The notes beneath the pieces were generated by a model that did not search any database, had not been told where the DNA came from, and saw only the letters and a list, made by a program, of their open reading frames with translations. A stretch of 50,028 nt of DNA from Flavobacteriaceae bacterium. Lineage in GTDB: Bacteria > Bacteroidota > Bacteroidia > Flavobacteriales > Flavobacteriaceae. Both the position numbers and the translations under genes were made by a program. Shown in pieces: positions 1 to 7,214 of the stretch. How positions within the stretch are numbered: the first letter of the stretch is position 1; each line of letters starts with the position of its first letter. Where the stretch lies: positions 1-50,028 of the forward strand of contig CANGUP010000003.1 in assembly GCA_947457105.1 (NCBI GenBank), given 5' to 3'.

Positions 1-2
1 CA

Positions 3-203
3 ATTTATTTCTTAATTAAAAAAAGAATTAAATTATTAATTAAAATAATATCTTTTGTAATTTTATATGTTGTTGCAATTTCAGCAATTTCAAGTGATCA
101 AGGTGATAGATTCCATATTGTTATTTACCCATTAATCTTAATATTGACAGCAAATTTTCTTCATAATAAAACTAAACACTCCTTTGAACCACTTCAAAAA
201 TAG
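3..203 (+). CDS. C-terminal fragment of a membrane protein, cut by the window edge
   Basis: An open frame enters from the left edge and ends at a TAG at 201-203. It encodes 66 residues: a basic stretch (LIKKRIKLLIK), a hydrophobic segment, then GDRFHIVIYPLILILTA and a polar tail. A basic patch followed by a final membrane helix with an 'R(F/Y)H...YP' motif resembles the C-terminus of polytopic glycosyltransferases of the GT39/PMT type, but the fragment is too short to prove this. It converges on ftsE and the two coding regions overlap by 32 bp at their 3' ends. A real protein end is likely because the hydrophobic and polar pattern is coherent over all codons. Family assignment is inference only. 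Confidence 0.55.
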   Translation: MYFLIKKRIKLLIKIISFVILYVVAISAISSDQGDRFHIVIYPLILILTANFLHNKTKHSFEPLQK

Positions 204-855
204 CACCATCTTCACATTTAAGTGTTTTAGATGGAAATTTCATTAACAAAGCATAATCATGTGTTGCCATAATGATGGTTTTACCATTGGCATTGATGTT
301 TTTTAAAACCTCAAGCACTTCAGCACTTGTTTGAGGATCAAGATTTCCTGTTGGTTCGTCAGCTAAGATTAATTCTGGGTCGTTAAGTAATGCTCTTGCA
401 ATAGCAACACGTTGTTGCTCTCCACCAGAAAGTTGGTGAGGCATTTTATTGGCAAAACCTTTCATTCCTACTTTATCTAAAACTTCATCAATTTTGTTTT
501 GCATTTCGGTCATGTCAACCCAACCAGTAGCTTTCAACACAAATAACATGTTATCATTCACATTTCTATCTGGAAGCAATTTAAAATCTTGAAAAACGAT
601 TCCTATTTTTCTTCTCAAATAGGGAATGTCTTTTTCTTGTAGTGTCGCCAAATCATATTCCACAATATGGCCTTCACCTTCTGTTAAAGGCAAATCTCCA
701 TAAAGTGTTTTCATAAAACTACTTTTTCCAGTTCCGGTTTTTCCAATGATGTAAAGGAATTCGCCGTGATTTACTTCAAGATTCACCTGAGATAAAATGA
801 CTTTATTTTCTTGATAAATAGTAACGTCTTTTAAAGATAATACGGGTTGTGACAT
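172..855 (-). CDS. ftsE: FtsE, cell-division ABC ATPase
   Basis: ATP-binding subunit of the FtsEX complex, which in known systems couples ATP hydrolysis at the inner membrane to activation of peptidoglycan hydrolases during division. The 227-residue length is normal for FtsE. Visible motifs are Walker A GKTGTGKS (about 38-45), Q-loop Gln89, signature LSGGEQQR (142-149), Walker B LILADEP (162-168) and H-loop His199. It is MacB/LolD-like in general fold, but the short length and the FtsE-like segment '[16 protein letters not shown]' favour FtsE. No ftsX is adjacent; the divergent neighbour is the TPR gene. In Bacteroidetes ftsE and ftsX are often separate. The 3' end overlaps the end of the convergent membrane-protein gene. 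Confidence 0.9.
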   Translation of the reverse strand: MSQPVLSLKDVTIYQENKVILSQVNLEVNHGEFLYIIGKTGTGKSSFMKTLYGDLPLTEGEGHIVEYDLATLQEKDIPYLRRKIGIVFQDFKLLPDRNVNDNMLFVLKATGWVDMTEMQNKIDEVLDKVGMKGFANKMPHQLSGGEQQRVAIARALLNDPELILADEPTGNLDPQTSAEVLEVLKNINANGKTIIMATHDYALLMKFPSKTLKCEDGAIFEVVQRSV

Positions 856-888
856 AGGAAATTTTGTTTATTGGGTAAAAGTAATAAA

Positions 889-921
889 TTTTAGATATTA
901 GATATAAGATTTTAGATATAT
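889..921. repeat. Short TTTTAGATAT direct repeat, possible element remnant
   Basis: The decamer TTTTAGATAT occurs at 889-898 and again at 910-919, with TAGATATAAG between. It resembles in texture the TAGA-rich ends of the S23 elements elsewhere in the window. It may be a degraded half of such an element, but no opposing end was found. Confidence 0.3.
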
Positions 922-1060
922 AAATTTTGAAGTTTCCTAATTTAAAAACTTAACAAGTTGATTTTTATTGCTTCCTATCTTAATAATTTCTAAAATTAGA
1001 TTGTTAAGAAAAATGTTTATAATAAAACCAAACGATGTCTCGTTATACTTAGTAGAATGG

Positions 1061-1068
1061 TAATTTTG
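1061..1068 (+). promoter_or_regulatory. Bacteroidetes -7 element for the TPR gene
   Basis: TAATTTTG fits the Bacteroidetes -7 consensus TAnnTTTG and lies 24 nt before the start codon at 1093. No clear TTTG -33 element is visible at the expected distance. Confidence 0.55.
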
Positions 1069-1092
1069 AATGATTATTAAAAAATATACGAA

Positions 1093-4000
1093 ATGCGTAA
1101 AATAACAGCTTTTTTATTTTTAAATGTATTGGTTTCTGGAGCTACAATTTCGGCACAGCAAACTGCTATTTATACCAACCAATTTTCTGAATTTGATAGA
1201 GCTACAGATTTATACAATGACAAACAATATTTAGCAGCTCAGATTTTATTCGAAAAAGTCCAACAAAATAACAAAGAACAAGAAGTTCAAGCTGATTGCG
1301 CTTATTATATAGCTAATTGTGCCATTCGTTTAAATCAATCCGGTGCGGATAAATTGATGGAAGATTTTGTAGCGGATTATCCAACAAGCACTAAGCAAAA
1401 TCAAGCTTACATTGGTGTTGCGACCTTCTATTTTGAAAACGGAAACTATCCACAAGCATTAGAATATTTTAATAAAGTTGACGAAAGTGCCTTGACTTAT
1501 GATGAGTTAGAACGTTATAATTTTCAAAAAGCATATGCTTTTTTTACAGCAAAAAATAAAAAAGAGGCTACTGCTTATTTTAATAAAGTTGCTAATTCTA
1601 AAGAATATGGTTCACAAGCCAAATATTACTTAGGATTTATGGCTTATGAAGGTGATGACTACAAAGAAGCAACTAAGTATTTCGATCAAGTTTCTGGTGA
1701 AGAGAAATACAAAGAAAAGATGTCTTACTTTCAAGCTGATATGAATTTTAAACTTGGAAATTTCCAAAAAGCAATCGATTTGGGTAAGGCTGCCATGGCA
1801 AAATCATCGGCGGTTGAAAAATCAGAATTGAATAAAATTATTGGAGAAAGTTATTTCAATTTGAAACAATATGGTGAAGCATTGCCTTATTTGAAAGAAT
1901 ATAATGGCAAAAAAGGAAAGTGGAGTAACACTGATTTCTACCAATTAGGATATACATATTACCAACAAAAAGACTACGAAAACGCTATTTCGCAATTCAA
2001 TAAGATTATTGATGGGAAAGATTTCGTTGCTCAAAATGCGTACTATCATTTAGGTGAAAGCTACATGAAAACCGACAAGAAGCAACAAGCATTAAATGCA
2101 TTCAAGATTGCATCTGAAATGGATTTTGATAAGAAAATTCAAGAAGACGCCAATTTGAATTATGCTAAAATCAGTTATGAAATTGGGAATTCGTATCAAT
2201 CGGTTCCTGACGTTTTGTCTTCGTTTTTGGCAAAATATCCAAATTCACCTAGCAAAAATGAAATTGAAAACTTATTGATTAACTCGTATATCACTTCTAA
2301 AAATTACAAAGAAGCGTTGACTTTGTTGGAAAAAAATAAAAATCCAGAAAACAGATTGGCGTATCAAAAAGTAACTTTTTATAGAGGTTTAGAATTGTAC
2401 ACAGACGGAAATTATCAAGAAGCTCAAAAGATGTTTGCTAAATCGTTGAAAGAGCAAAAAGATGCAAAATTCTCCGCAAGAGCAACATTTTGGAAAGCGG
2501 AAACCGAATTTACTTTAGATAATTTTAATGAAGCATTGTTAAGTTTCAAGCAATTTGAAGGAATGGCTGAAGCTAAGAACACTCCAGAGTTCAAAAATGT
2601 AAATTACAACATTGCATATTGTTATTTCAAGCAAAAAGAATATGAGCAAGCAGGAAATTATTTTCAAGCACAAATTGATGCTGTAAAAGACGATAAAATC
2701 CGATTGAATGATTCTTATTTGAGACTTGGAGATAGCCGTTTTGTTTCTTCCAAATATTGGCCAGCAATGGATGCTTACAATAAAGCTATCGAATTAAAAA
2801 GTGTTGACGCTGATTATGCTGCATTTCAAAAAGCAATTTCATATGGTTTTGTAAGCAAAAATGATAAGAAAATTGAAGATTTCAATAAGTTTTTGGCAAC
2901 TTTCAAAACCTCTCAATATCGTGATGATGCCTTGTTTGAATTAGGAAATACTTATGTTGCAGATAATAAAACTGATTTAGGAATTAAAACTTACGATCAA
3001 TTATTGTCAGAGTTTAAAAACGGTTCTTATTCATCAAAAGCTGTTTTACGCCAAGGATTGATTTATTACAATGCGAATAAAGATAATGAAGCAATAACAA
3101 AATTCAAAAAAGTAGCTGCCGATTATCCAAGAACTCCAGAGGCATTAGAAGCAGTTTCTACAGCAAGATTGATTTATGTAGATAACGGAAAAGTTGATGA
3201 GTATGCGACTTGGGTAAGAACTTTAGATTTCGTAGAAGTTTCCGATGCTGAATTAGATAATGATACTTATGAAGCAGCAGAAAAACAATATTTGCAAAAT
3301 AATACCAAACAAGCCATCGCAACTTTAAGTAGTTATGTTGCCAAATTTCCAAAAGGAATTCATGCTTTGAAAGCCAATTTCTATTTAGCTCAATCGTATT
3401 ATGCTGATGGATTGGAAGCTAATTCAGTTCCAAATTATGAATATATAATTGCACAATCAAAAAGCGAATTTACAGAACAATCGTTAGCTCGTTTATGCGA
3501 AATTCATTTGAAAAAAGATGATTTCACCAAAGCAATTCCAGTTTTAAAACGATTAGAAACAGAAGCTGATTTTCCACAAAACGTAACTTTTGCTCAAGCT
3601 AATTTAATGAGAGCTTACTATTCACAAAAAGATTATCCAAATTCGGTAGTTTATGCTGATAAAGTTTTGGCAAATCCAAAAACAGATAATAAAGTAAAAA
3701 GTGATGCTCAAATTATTGTAGCTCGTTCGGCAATAAAAGCTAATGACGAAGCTAAAGCAAGAACAGCTTATGCTAATTTATTGAAAATTGCGAAAGGAGA
3801 ATTAGCAGCAGAAGCATTGTTTTATGATGCTTATTTCAAAAATAAAGATGGAAAATTTGCTGAATCTAATAAAGTGGTTCAAAAAATTGCTAAAGACTAC
3901 TCGGGTTACAAATATTTTGGAGCTAAAGGTTTAGTGGTAATGGCGAAAAATTATTACGGATTGAAAGATAGTTTCCAAGCAACAGCAATTTTAGAAAGTG

Positions 4001-4107
4001 TTATAGAAAATTTTGCGGAATTCACCGATGTTGTTGAAGAAGCTAAAACAGAATTGAATGCTATTAAATCAGAGGAAAGTAAAACGAATTCTTCTATTGA
4101 GAAATAG
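1093..4107 (+). CDS. Large secreted tetratricopeptide-repeat protein
   Basis: This 1004-residue protein has a signal peptide (MRKITAFLFLNVLVSGATISA, cleavage before QQ; no lipobox) and is then built almost entirely of TPR-type helix pairs. Recurrent patterns such as 'YxxAxxxFxxV', 'AxYxLGxxYxxxxxYxxAxxxF' and 'SPSKNEIENLLINSY' run from about residue 35 to 980. It is expected in the periplasm as a protein-protein scaffold. It is followed by a four-helix-bundle gene and an outer-membrane barrel on the same strand. A TPR protein directly before a barrel protein is a recurring flavobacterial arrangement, which suggests the two work together at the outer membrane. The precise role is unknown. The start is supported by the signal peptide and the promoter element just upstream. 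Confidence 0.85.
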   Translation: MRKITAFLFLNVLVSGATISAQQTAIYTNQFSEFDRATDLYNDKQYLAAQILFEKVQQNNKEQEVQADCAYYIANCAIRLNQSGADKLMEDFVADYPTSTKQNQAYIGVATFYFENGNYPQALEYFNKVDESALTYDELERYNFQKAYAFFTAKNKKEATAYFNKVANSKEYGSQAKYYLGFMAYEGDDYKEATKYFDQVSGEEKYKEKMSYFQADMNFKLGNFQKAIDLGKAAMAKSSAVEKSELNKIIGESYFNLKQYGEALPYLKEYNGKKGKWSNTDFYQLGYTYYQQKDYENAISQFNKIIDGKDFVAQNAYYHLGESYMKTDKKQQALNAFKIASEMDFDKKIQEDANLNYAKISYEIGNSYQSVPDVLSSFLAKYPNSPSKNEIENLLINSYITSKNYKEALTLLEKNKNPENRLAYQKVTFYRGLELYTDGNYQEAQKMFAKSLKEQKDAKFSARATFWKAETEFTLDNFNEALLSFKQFEGMAEAKNTPEFKNVNYNIAYCYFKQKEYEQAGNYFQAQIDAVKDDKIRLNDSYLRLGDSRFVSSKYWPAMDAYNKAIELKSVDADYAAFQKAISYGFVSKNDKKIEDFNKFLATFKTSQYRDDALFELGNTYVADNKTDLGIKTYDQLLSEFKNGSYSSKAVLRQGLIYYNANKDNEAITKFKKVAADYPRTPEALEAVSTARLIYVDNGKVDEYATWVRTLDFVEVSDAELDNDTYEAAEKQYLQNNTKQAIATLSSYVAKFPKGIHALKANFYLAQSYYADGLEANSVPNYEYIIAQSKSEFTEQSLARLCEIHLKKDDFTKAIPVLKRLETEADFPQNVTFAQANLMRAYYSQKDYPNSVVYADKVLANPKTDNKVKSDAQIIVARSAIKANDEAKARTAYANLLKIAKGELAAEALFYDAYFKNKDGKFAESNKVVQKIAKDYSGYKYFGAKGLVVMAKNYYGLKDSFQATAILESVIENFAEFTDVVEEAKTELNAIKSEESKTNSSIEK

Positions 4108-4111
4108 ATTG

Positions 4112-4593
4112 TTTAGATAATAGACAAATAGATAATAGATTAAAAACATGAATGATTTTAAGAGACATAATTTCAAAAAATTAAAAATTTGGCAAATGTC
4201 AATGGAATTGACTAAAACAATTTTTGAGTTGACATCAAATTTTCCAAGTGCAGAAAAGTATGGATTGATTAGTCAGATGAATAGATGTTCAGTTTCAATT
4301 GCTTCAAATATAGCCGAAGGTTCAAGTAGAACAAATAAATCGTTTAGTCATTTTTTAGATATTGCATTAGGTTCATCTTTTGAACTTCAAACACAATTAT
4401 TAATAGCTAATACTTGTAACTTTATTTCTGATGACGTTTCAAATAGCATAGAACTTAAATTAGAAGAATTTCAAAAAGCAACAATGTCATTTCAAAATAC
4501 ATTAAATTAAAACATATGAATTTATCAAAAAATAGATCTCAATTCACAATATTCGAAAGTCCATTATCTATTCGTCTTTTATCTATTTGTCTA
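4112..4593 (+). mobile_element. S23 cassette bounded by TAGA-type inverted repeats
   Basis: Left end TAGACAAATAGATAATAGA (4121-4139) is matched in reverse complement by TCTTTTATCTATTTGTCTA (4575-4593), 18 of 19 positions. Both sides continue with further TAGATAATAG-like units (4112-4140 and 4563-4593). The S23 gene lies between them. In RNA the two ends could pair into a stem with the gene in the loop, as in rRNA intervening sequences. The right end lies inside the N-terminal coding region of the next gene. Mobility is inferred from related copies at 39.2-39.7 kb and 43.3 kb; no target-site duplication was identified. Confidence 0.6.
4148..4510 (+). CDS. S23-type four-helix-bundle protein (rRNA intervening-sequence family)
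   Basis: A small 120-residue protein of the four-helix-bundle family first known from ORFs in 23S rRNA intervening sequences. Hallmarks are F-x-x-L-x-x-W near the start (residues 8-15), 'EKYGLISQM...CSVSIASNIAEGS' (36-59) and 'SFSHFLDIALGSSFELQTQL' (65-84). The related Avd proteins of diversity-generating retroelements share the fold and bind nucleic acid; no reverse transcriptase or variable repeat is present here. The function of stand-alone members is not established. The gene interrupts the TPR/barrel pair, with 40 nt upstream and 5 nt downstream, and is enclosed by inverted repeats. That fits a cassette inserted into a pre-existing operon. Confidence 0.9.
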   Translation: MNDFKRHNFKKLKIWQMSMELTKTIFELTSNFPSAEKYGLISQMNRCSVSIASNIAEGSSRTNKSFSHFLDIALGSSFELQTQLLIANTCNFISDDVSNSIELKLEEFQKATMSFQNTLN

Positions 4594-6321
4594 ATTTTAG
4601 GAACTCAAATCACTTTTGCTCAAAAGAAAGACGAAAACATCGGAACAGAAGTTGTTAACGTTGTAAAACCATACACACCAACTATTTCAGATGCTTTTAA
4701 AGTGAAAGAAACACCATCTTTAGAAGACGATGATAATTCTAAAAAAGAGAATATTCAGTACAATATTTTCTCTTTCCCAGTAGCTTCAACATTTACACCT
4801 TCTAAAGGAAAAGCAGCTGGAGTTGATAAAGGAAAGCAAGAAAAATTGTATAGTAATTACGCTACTTTAGCAGCAGGAAACTACGGAAATATCAATGCCG
4901 AATTGTTTGTAACACAAACATTAGAAAGTGGTGATTATGTGGGAGCAATGTTACGTCATCTTTCCTCTCAAGGCGGAATTAAAGATTTGGATTTAGATGA
5001 TAAATTTTCAAACTCTTCAATAGATTTAACTTACGGAAGTAAATCTAGAAATCTATCTTGGAATGCAGATTTGGGTTATCAACATCAAATGTATAATTGG
5101 TATGGCTTGAATCCATTATTTTATGAAAATTTTATTCCTGCCGATAAGGATGCTTTTATTAAAGGAATCGATTCTAAACAAACCTATCAAACCATTTCAC
5201 TTGGTGGAAGATTAGCGCTTGGAGAAAGTGTTTTGAAAGAGGCAACAATCAAATTCAATCGTTTTTCAGATGCTTTTTCTTCTGGAGAAAATCGTTTGGT
5301 TGCAAAACCTTCTCTTGCATTTGATGTCATGGATGAAAAGATAAAAGTAGATTTTGTTTTCGATTACATCAATGGTAAGTTTGACAAAGATTATAACGGA
5401 ATAACTGAGTTGAAATATGGTTACACCAACGTAGGAATGAAACCAAGTTTCCAAATCAATAAAGATGATTTATCTGTAAATTTAGGTGTTGGATTCTTTT
5501 ACAGCATGGCAACAGAATCTGGAAAAAATAAATTCTTTATCTATCCAAATATTACAGCATCTTACAAAGTGGTTGGCGATTTAATGGTAGCTTATGCTGG
5601 AGCAGAAGGTGCTTTAAAACAAAATTCTTATCAAGAGTTCGTACAAGAAAATTTCTTCGTTTCACCAACATTAGGAATTGGACCAACCGATCAAAAATTT
5701 GACATTTATGTTGGATTAAAAGGTAAATTAGCAAATACTATAGGATACAACATTCGTGGTTCGTTGATGAATGAAGGAGGTAAACCAATGTTCTTAAGAA
5801 ATGAATTCTCTCATTACAATACAAATAAAAATGGTTACGCCTACGGAAATTCATTTGATGTTGTTTACGACAATGTTAAAACAGTTAGTTTTTATGGTGA
5901 ATTAAAAGCCGACTTCTCTAAAAACGTATCTTTTGGTGTTAACGGAACTTTTAGCAGTTACACAACCGATATTCAAGAAGAAGCATGGAATTTACCAGCT
6001 TTACAATTAGGGGTCAATTTAGATTTCAATATAACTGATAAATGGTATGCAGGAACAAGTTTTTTCTTTGTTGGAGAACGAAAAGATCTTAAGTTTGTAC
6101 AAACAGCTTTAGCAATTTTTCCACCAACATATACTACAGAAATAACAACACTTGATAGCTATTTCGATTTGAATGCTCATATTGGATTCAAATACAATGA
6201 AAGATTAACCTTTTTCTTAAAAGGAAATAATTTAGCTAACCAAAGTTACCAAAGATGGATAAACTATCAAGTGCAAGGTGTGCAAGGATTATTAGGTGCT
6301 AATTATAAATTTGATTTTTAA
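4516..6321 (+). CDS. Outer-membrane beta-barrel protein (TonB-receptor-like, no clear plug)
   Basis: This 601-residue protein carries a signal peptide (hydrophobic LLSICLILGTQITFA, then QKKD) and 'NIGTEVVNVVKPYTPTISDAF'. The rest is alternating amphipathic strands typical of an outer-membrane barrel ('GRLALGESV', 'LGVGFFYSMA', 'AYAGAEGAL', 'LTFFLKGNNLANQSY'). It ends in an aromatic residue (NYKFDF), as BAM substrates do. The last quarter looks like the C-terminal strands of TonB-dependent receptors, but it is shorter than most and a canonical plug is not evident. The start is unusual: ATG 4516 follows the S23 stop by 5 nt, and codons from about residue 17 to 27 are read through the right end of the S23 element. 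The element therefore supplies part of the signal peptide. Confidence 0.8.
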   Translation: MNLSKNRSQFTIFESPLSIRLLSICLILGTQITFAQKKDENIGTEVVNVVKPYTPTISDAFKVKETPSLEDDDNSKKENIQYNIFSFPVASTFTPSKGKAAGVDKGKQEKLYSNYATLAAGNYGNINAELFVTQTLESGDYVGAMLRHLSSQGGIKDLDLDDKFSNSSIDLTYGSKSRNLSWNADLGYQHQMYNWYGLNPLFYENFIPADKDAFIKGIDSKQTYQTISLGGRLALGESVLKEATIKFNRFSDAFSSGENRLVAKPSLAFDVMDEKIKVDFVFDYINGKFDKDYNGITELKYGYTNVGMKPSFQINKDDLSVNLGVGFFYSMATESGKNKFFIYPNITASYKVVGDLMVAYAGAEGALKQNSYQEFVQENFFVSPTLGIGPTDQKFDIYVGLKGKLANTIGYNIRGSLMNEGGKPMFLRNEFSHYNTNKNGYAYGNSFDVVYDNVKTVSFYGELKADFSKNVSFGVNGTFSSYTTDIQEEAWNLPALQLGVNLDFNITDKWYAGTSFFFVGERKDLKFVQTALAIFPPTYTTEITTLDSYFDLNAHIGFKYNERLTFFLKGNNLANQSYQRWINYQVQGVQGLLGANYKFDF

Positions 6322-6329
6322 TTTTATTG

Positions 6330-6501
6330 CCACAAAGCCACGAATTCACAAAGAAAATTTAAGATTAAGGTTCATTTTCTTTGATATTTTATAAAAATAA
6401 TTTTTTAAATCTTAATGAATCTTTATATCTCAATGCTTTTAAACTTTTTTTAATTTTCTAATATTTTTAATAATAAACTTCGTGCCTTTGTGTCTTTGTG
6501 G
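6330..6501. repeat. CCACAAAG-type inverted-repeat element, no gene inside
   Basis: Left end CCACAAAGCCACGAA... (6330-6353) is mirrored at 6478-6501 (CTTCGTGCCTTTGTGTCTTT and GTGG). The two ends are imperfect reverse complements and each is quasi-periodic (CACAAAG units). The AT-rich interior of about 125 nt has no credible ORF. It contains weaker nested complementarity (AAGATTAAGGTTCATT against AATGAATCTTTA). The right end abuts the start region of the next gene. From memory, similar repeats are widespread in bacterial genomes around small ORFs; that is not proven here. Confidence 0.6.
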
Positions 6502-6509
6502 TAAATTAT

Positions 6510-6953
6510 ATGAAAAAACAAATCCTTCAGCAACACCAACTATTACTTCAAGATAAAATCGATGTCTTCCGTGATATGATTTCAGGATTGACAGAAGATG
6601 CTCAAAACGATGCCAAAGGTTCGGCAGGCGATAAGCATGAAACGGCATTGTCAATGATGCACATTGAACAAGAAAAACTCAACCACAAGCTAAAAGAAAT
6701 CCTTGACCAAAAAGCGGTTCTAGATAAAATTGACGCTTCCTCAAATCATACTAAAATCGCTTTAGGAAGTTTGGTTCAAGCCAATGGAATGCTCTTATTT
6801 ATAAGTGCGGCTTTACCAAAAATAATTATTGAAGATAAAACGATTATTGCAGTTTCACCACAATCACCACTTGGAAGTAAGTTGATGGGAAATGAAGTGG
6901 GTTTTGAGTTTGAAATTAATACAACTAGATATAAAATTCAATCAATCCTTTAA
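6510..6953 (+). CDS. GreA/GreB C-terminal-domain-like protein
   Basis: A 147-residue protein with a helical first half ('QQHQLLLQDKIDVFRDMI', 'MMHIEQEKLNHKLKEIL') followed by a compact beta domain ending 'SPQSPLGSKLMGNEVGFEF' and 'YKIQSIL'. The 'SPLG..L.G...G' signature is that of the C-terminal FKBP-like domain of GreA/GreB transcript-cleavage factors. The N-terminal coiled coil is short, and its acidic tip is not clearly conserved. It may therefore act on RNA polymerase without cleavage activity; that is inference. Homologues are sometimes labelled 3-oxoacyl-ACP synthase, which this sequence does not support. I start at ATG 6510 (MKKQILQQ) rather than the in-frame GTG at 6498, because that GTG lies inside the upstream inverted repeat. 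Confidence 0.75.
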   Translation: MKKQILQQHQLLLQDKIDVFRDMISGLTEDAQNDAKGSAGDKHETALSMMHIEQEKLNHKLKEILDQKAVLDKIDASSNHTKIALGSLVQANGMLLFISAALPKIIIEDKTIIAVSPQSPLGSKLMGNEVGFEFEINTTRYKIQSIL

Positions 6954-6994
6954 AAATCTGCGTAAATCAGTAAAATCCGTTTAATCTGTGGCAA
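6953..6994. repeat. Quasi-periodic AATCTGCGTAAATC repeat
   Basis: Just after the GreA-like stop codon, the text runs as imperfect units AATCTGCGTA, AATCAGTAA, AATCCGTTTA and AATCTGTGGC. This texture is typical of dispersed intergenic repeats in many bacteria. Only one end is visible, so it may be a solo remnant. The remaining bases to 7214 are AT-rich and hold no gene; 7170-7206 has near-repeats of TTAAACTTTTATAAACTT. Confidence 0.4.
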
Positions 6995-7214
6995 ATGAAT
7001 TACAATCTCTAACCCAAAACCACAATTCAAAACAATTTTACTTTATAATTTTCATATAAAATCATTTTTTAGTTTCAATTTATAACTAATTATTCTTTTT
7101 TAGTTTTAATATTTGAAGTATTGCCTCAATTTTGCTTCATCAAATAAAGAATATAGTTTTTGAGATAAACTTATAAACTCTTAAACTTTTATAAACTTTT
7201 AAACTAGAAATAAA

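Noticed and set aside
3158..3352. Antisense open frames inside the TPR gene and similar ones inside the barrel, gyrB, secDF, fadE, fadA and fadN genes
   Set aside because: They lie wholly within well-supported coding regions, have biased compositions and lack their own promoters.
4148..4510. Diversity-generating retroelement suggested by the Avd-like fold of the S23 protein
   Set aside because: No reverse transcriptase and no template/variable repeat pair in the window.
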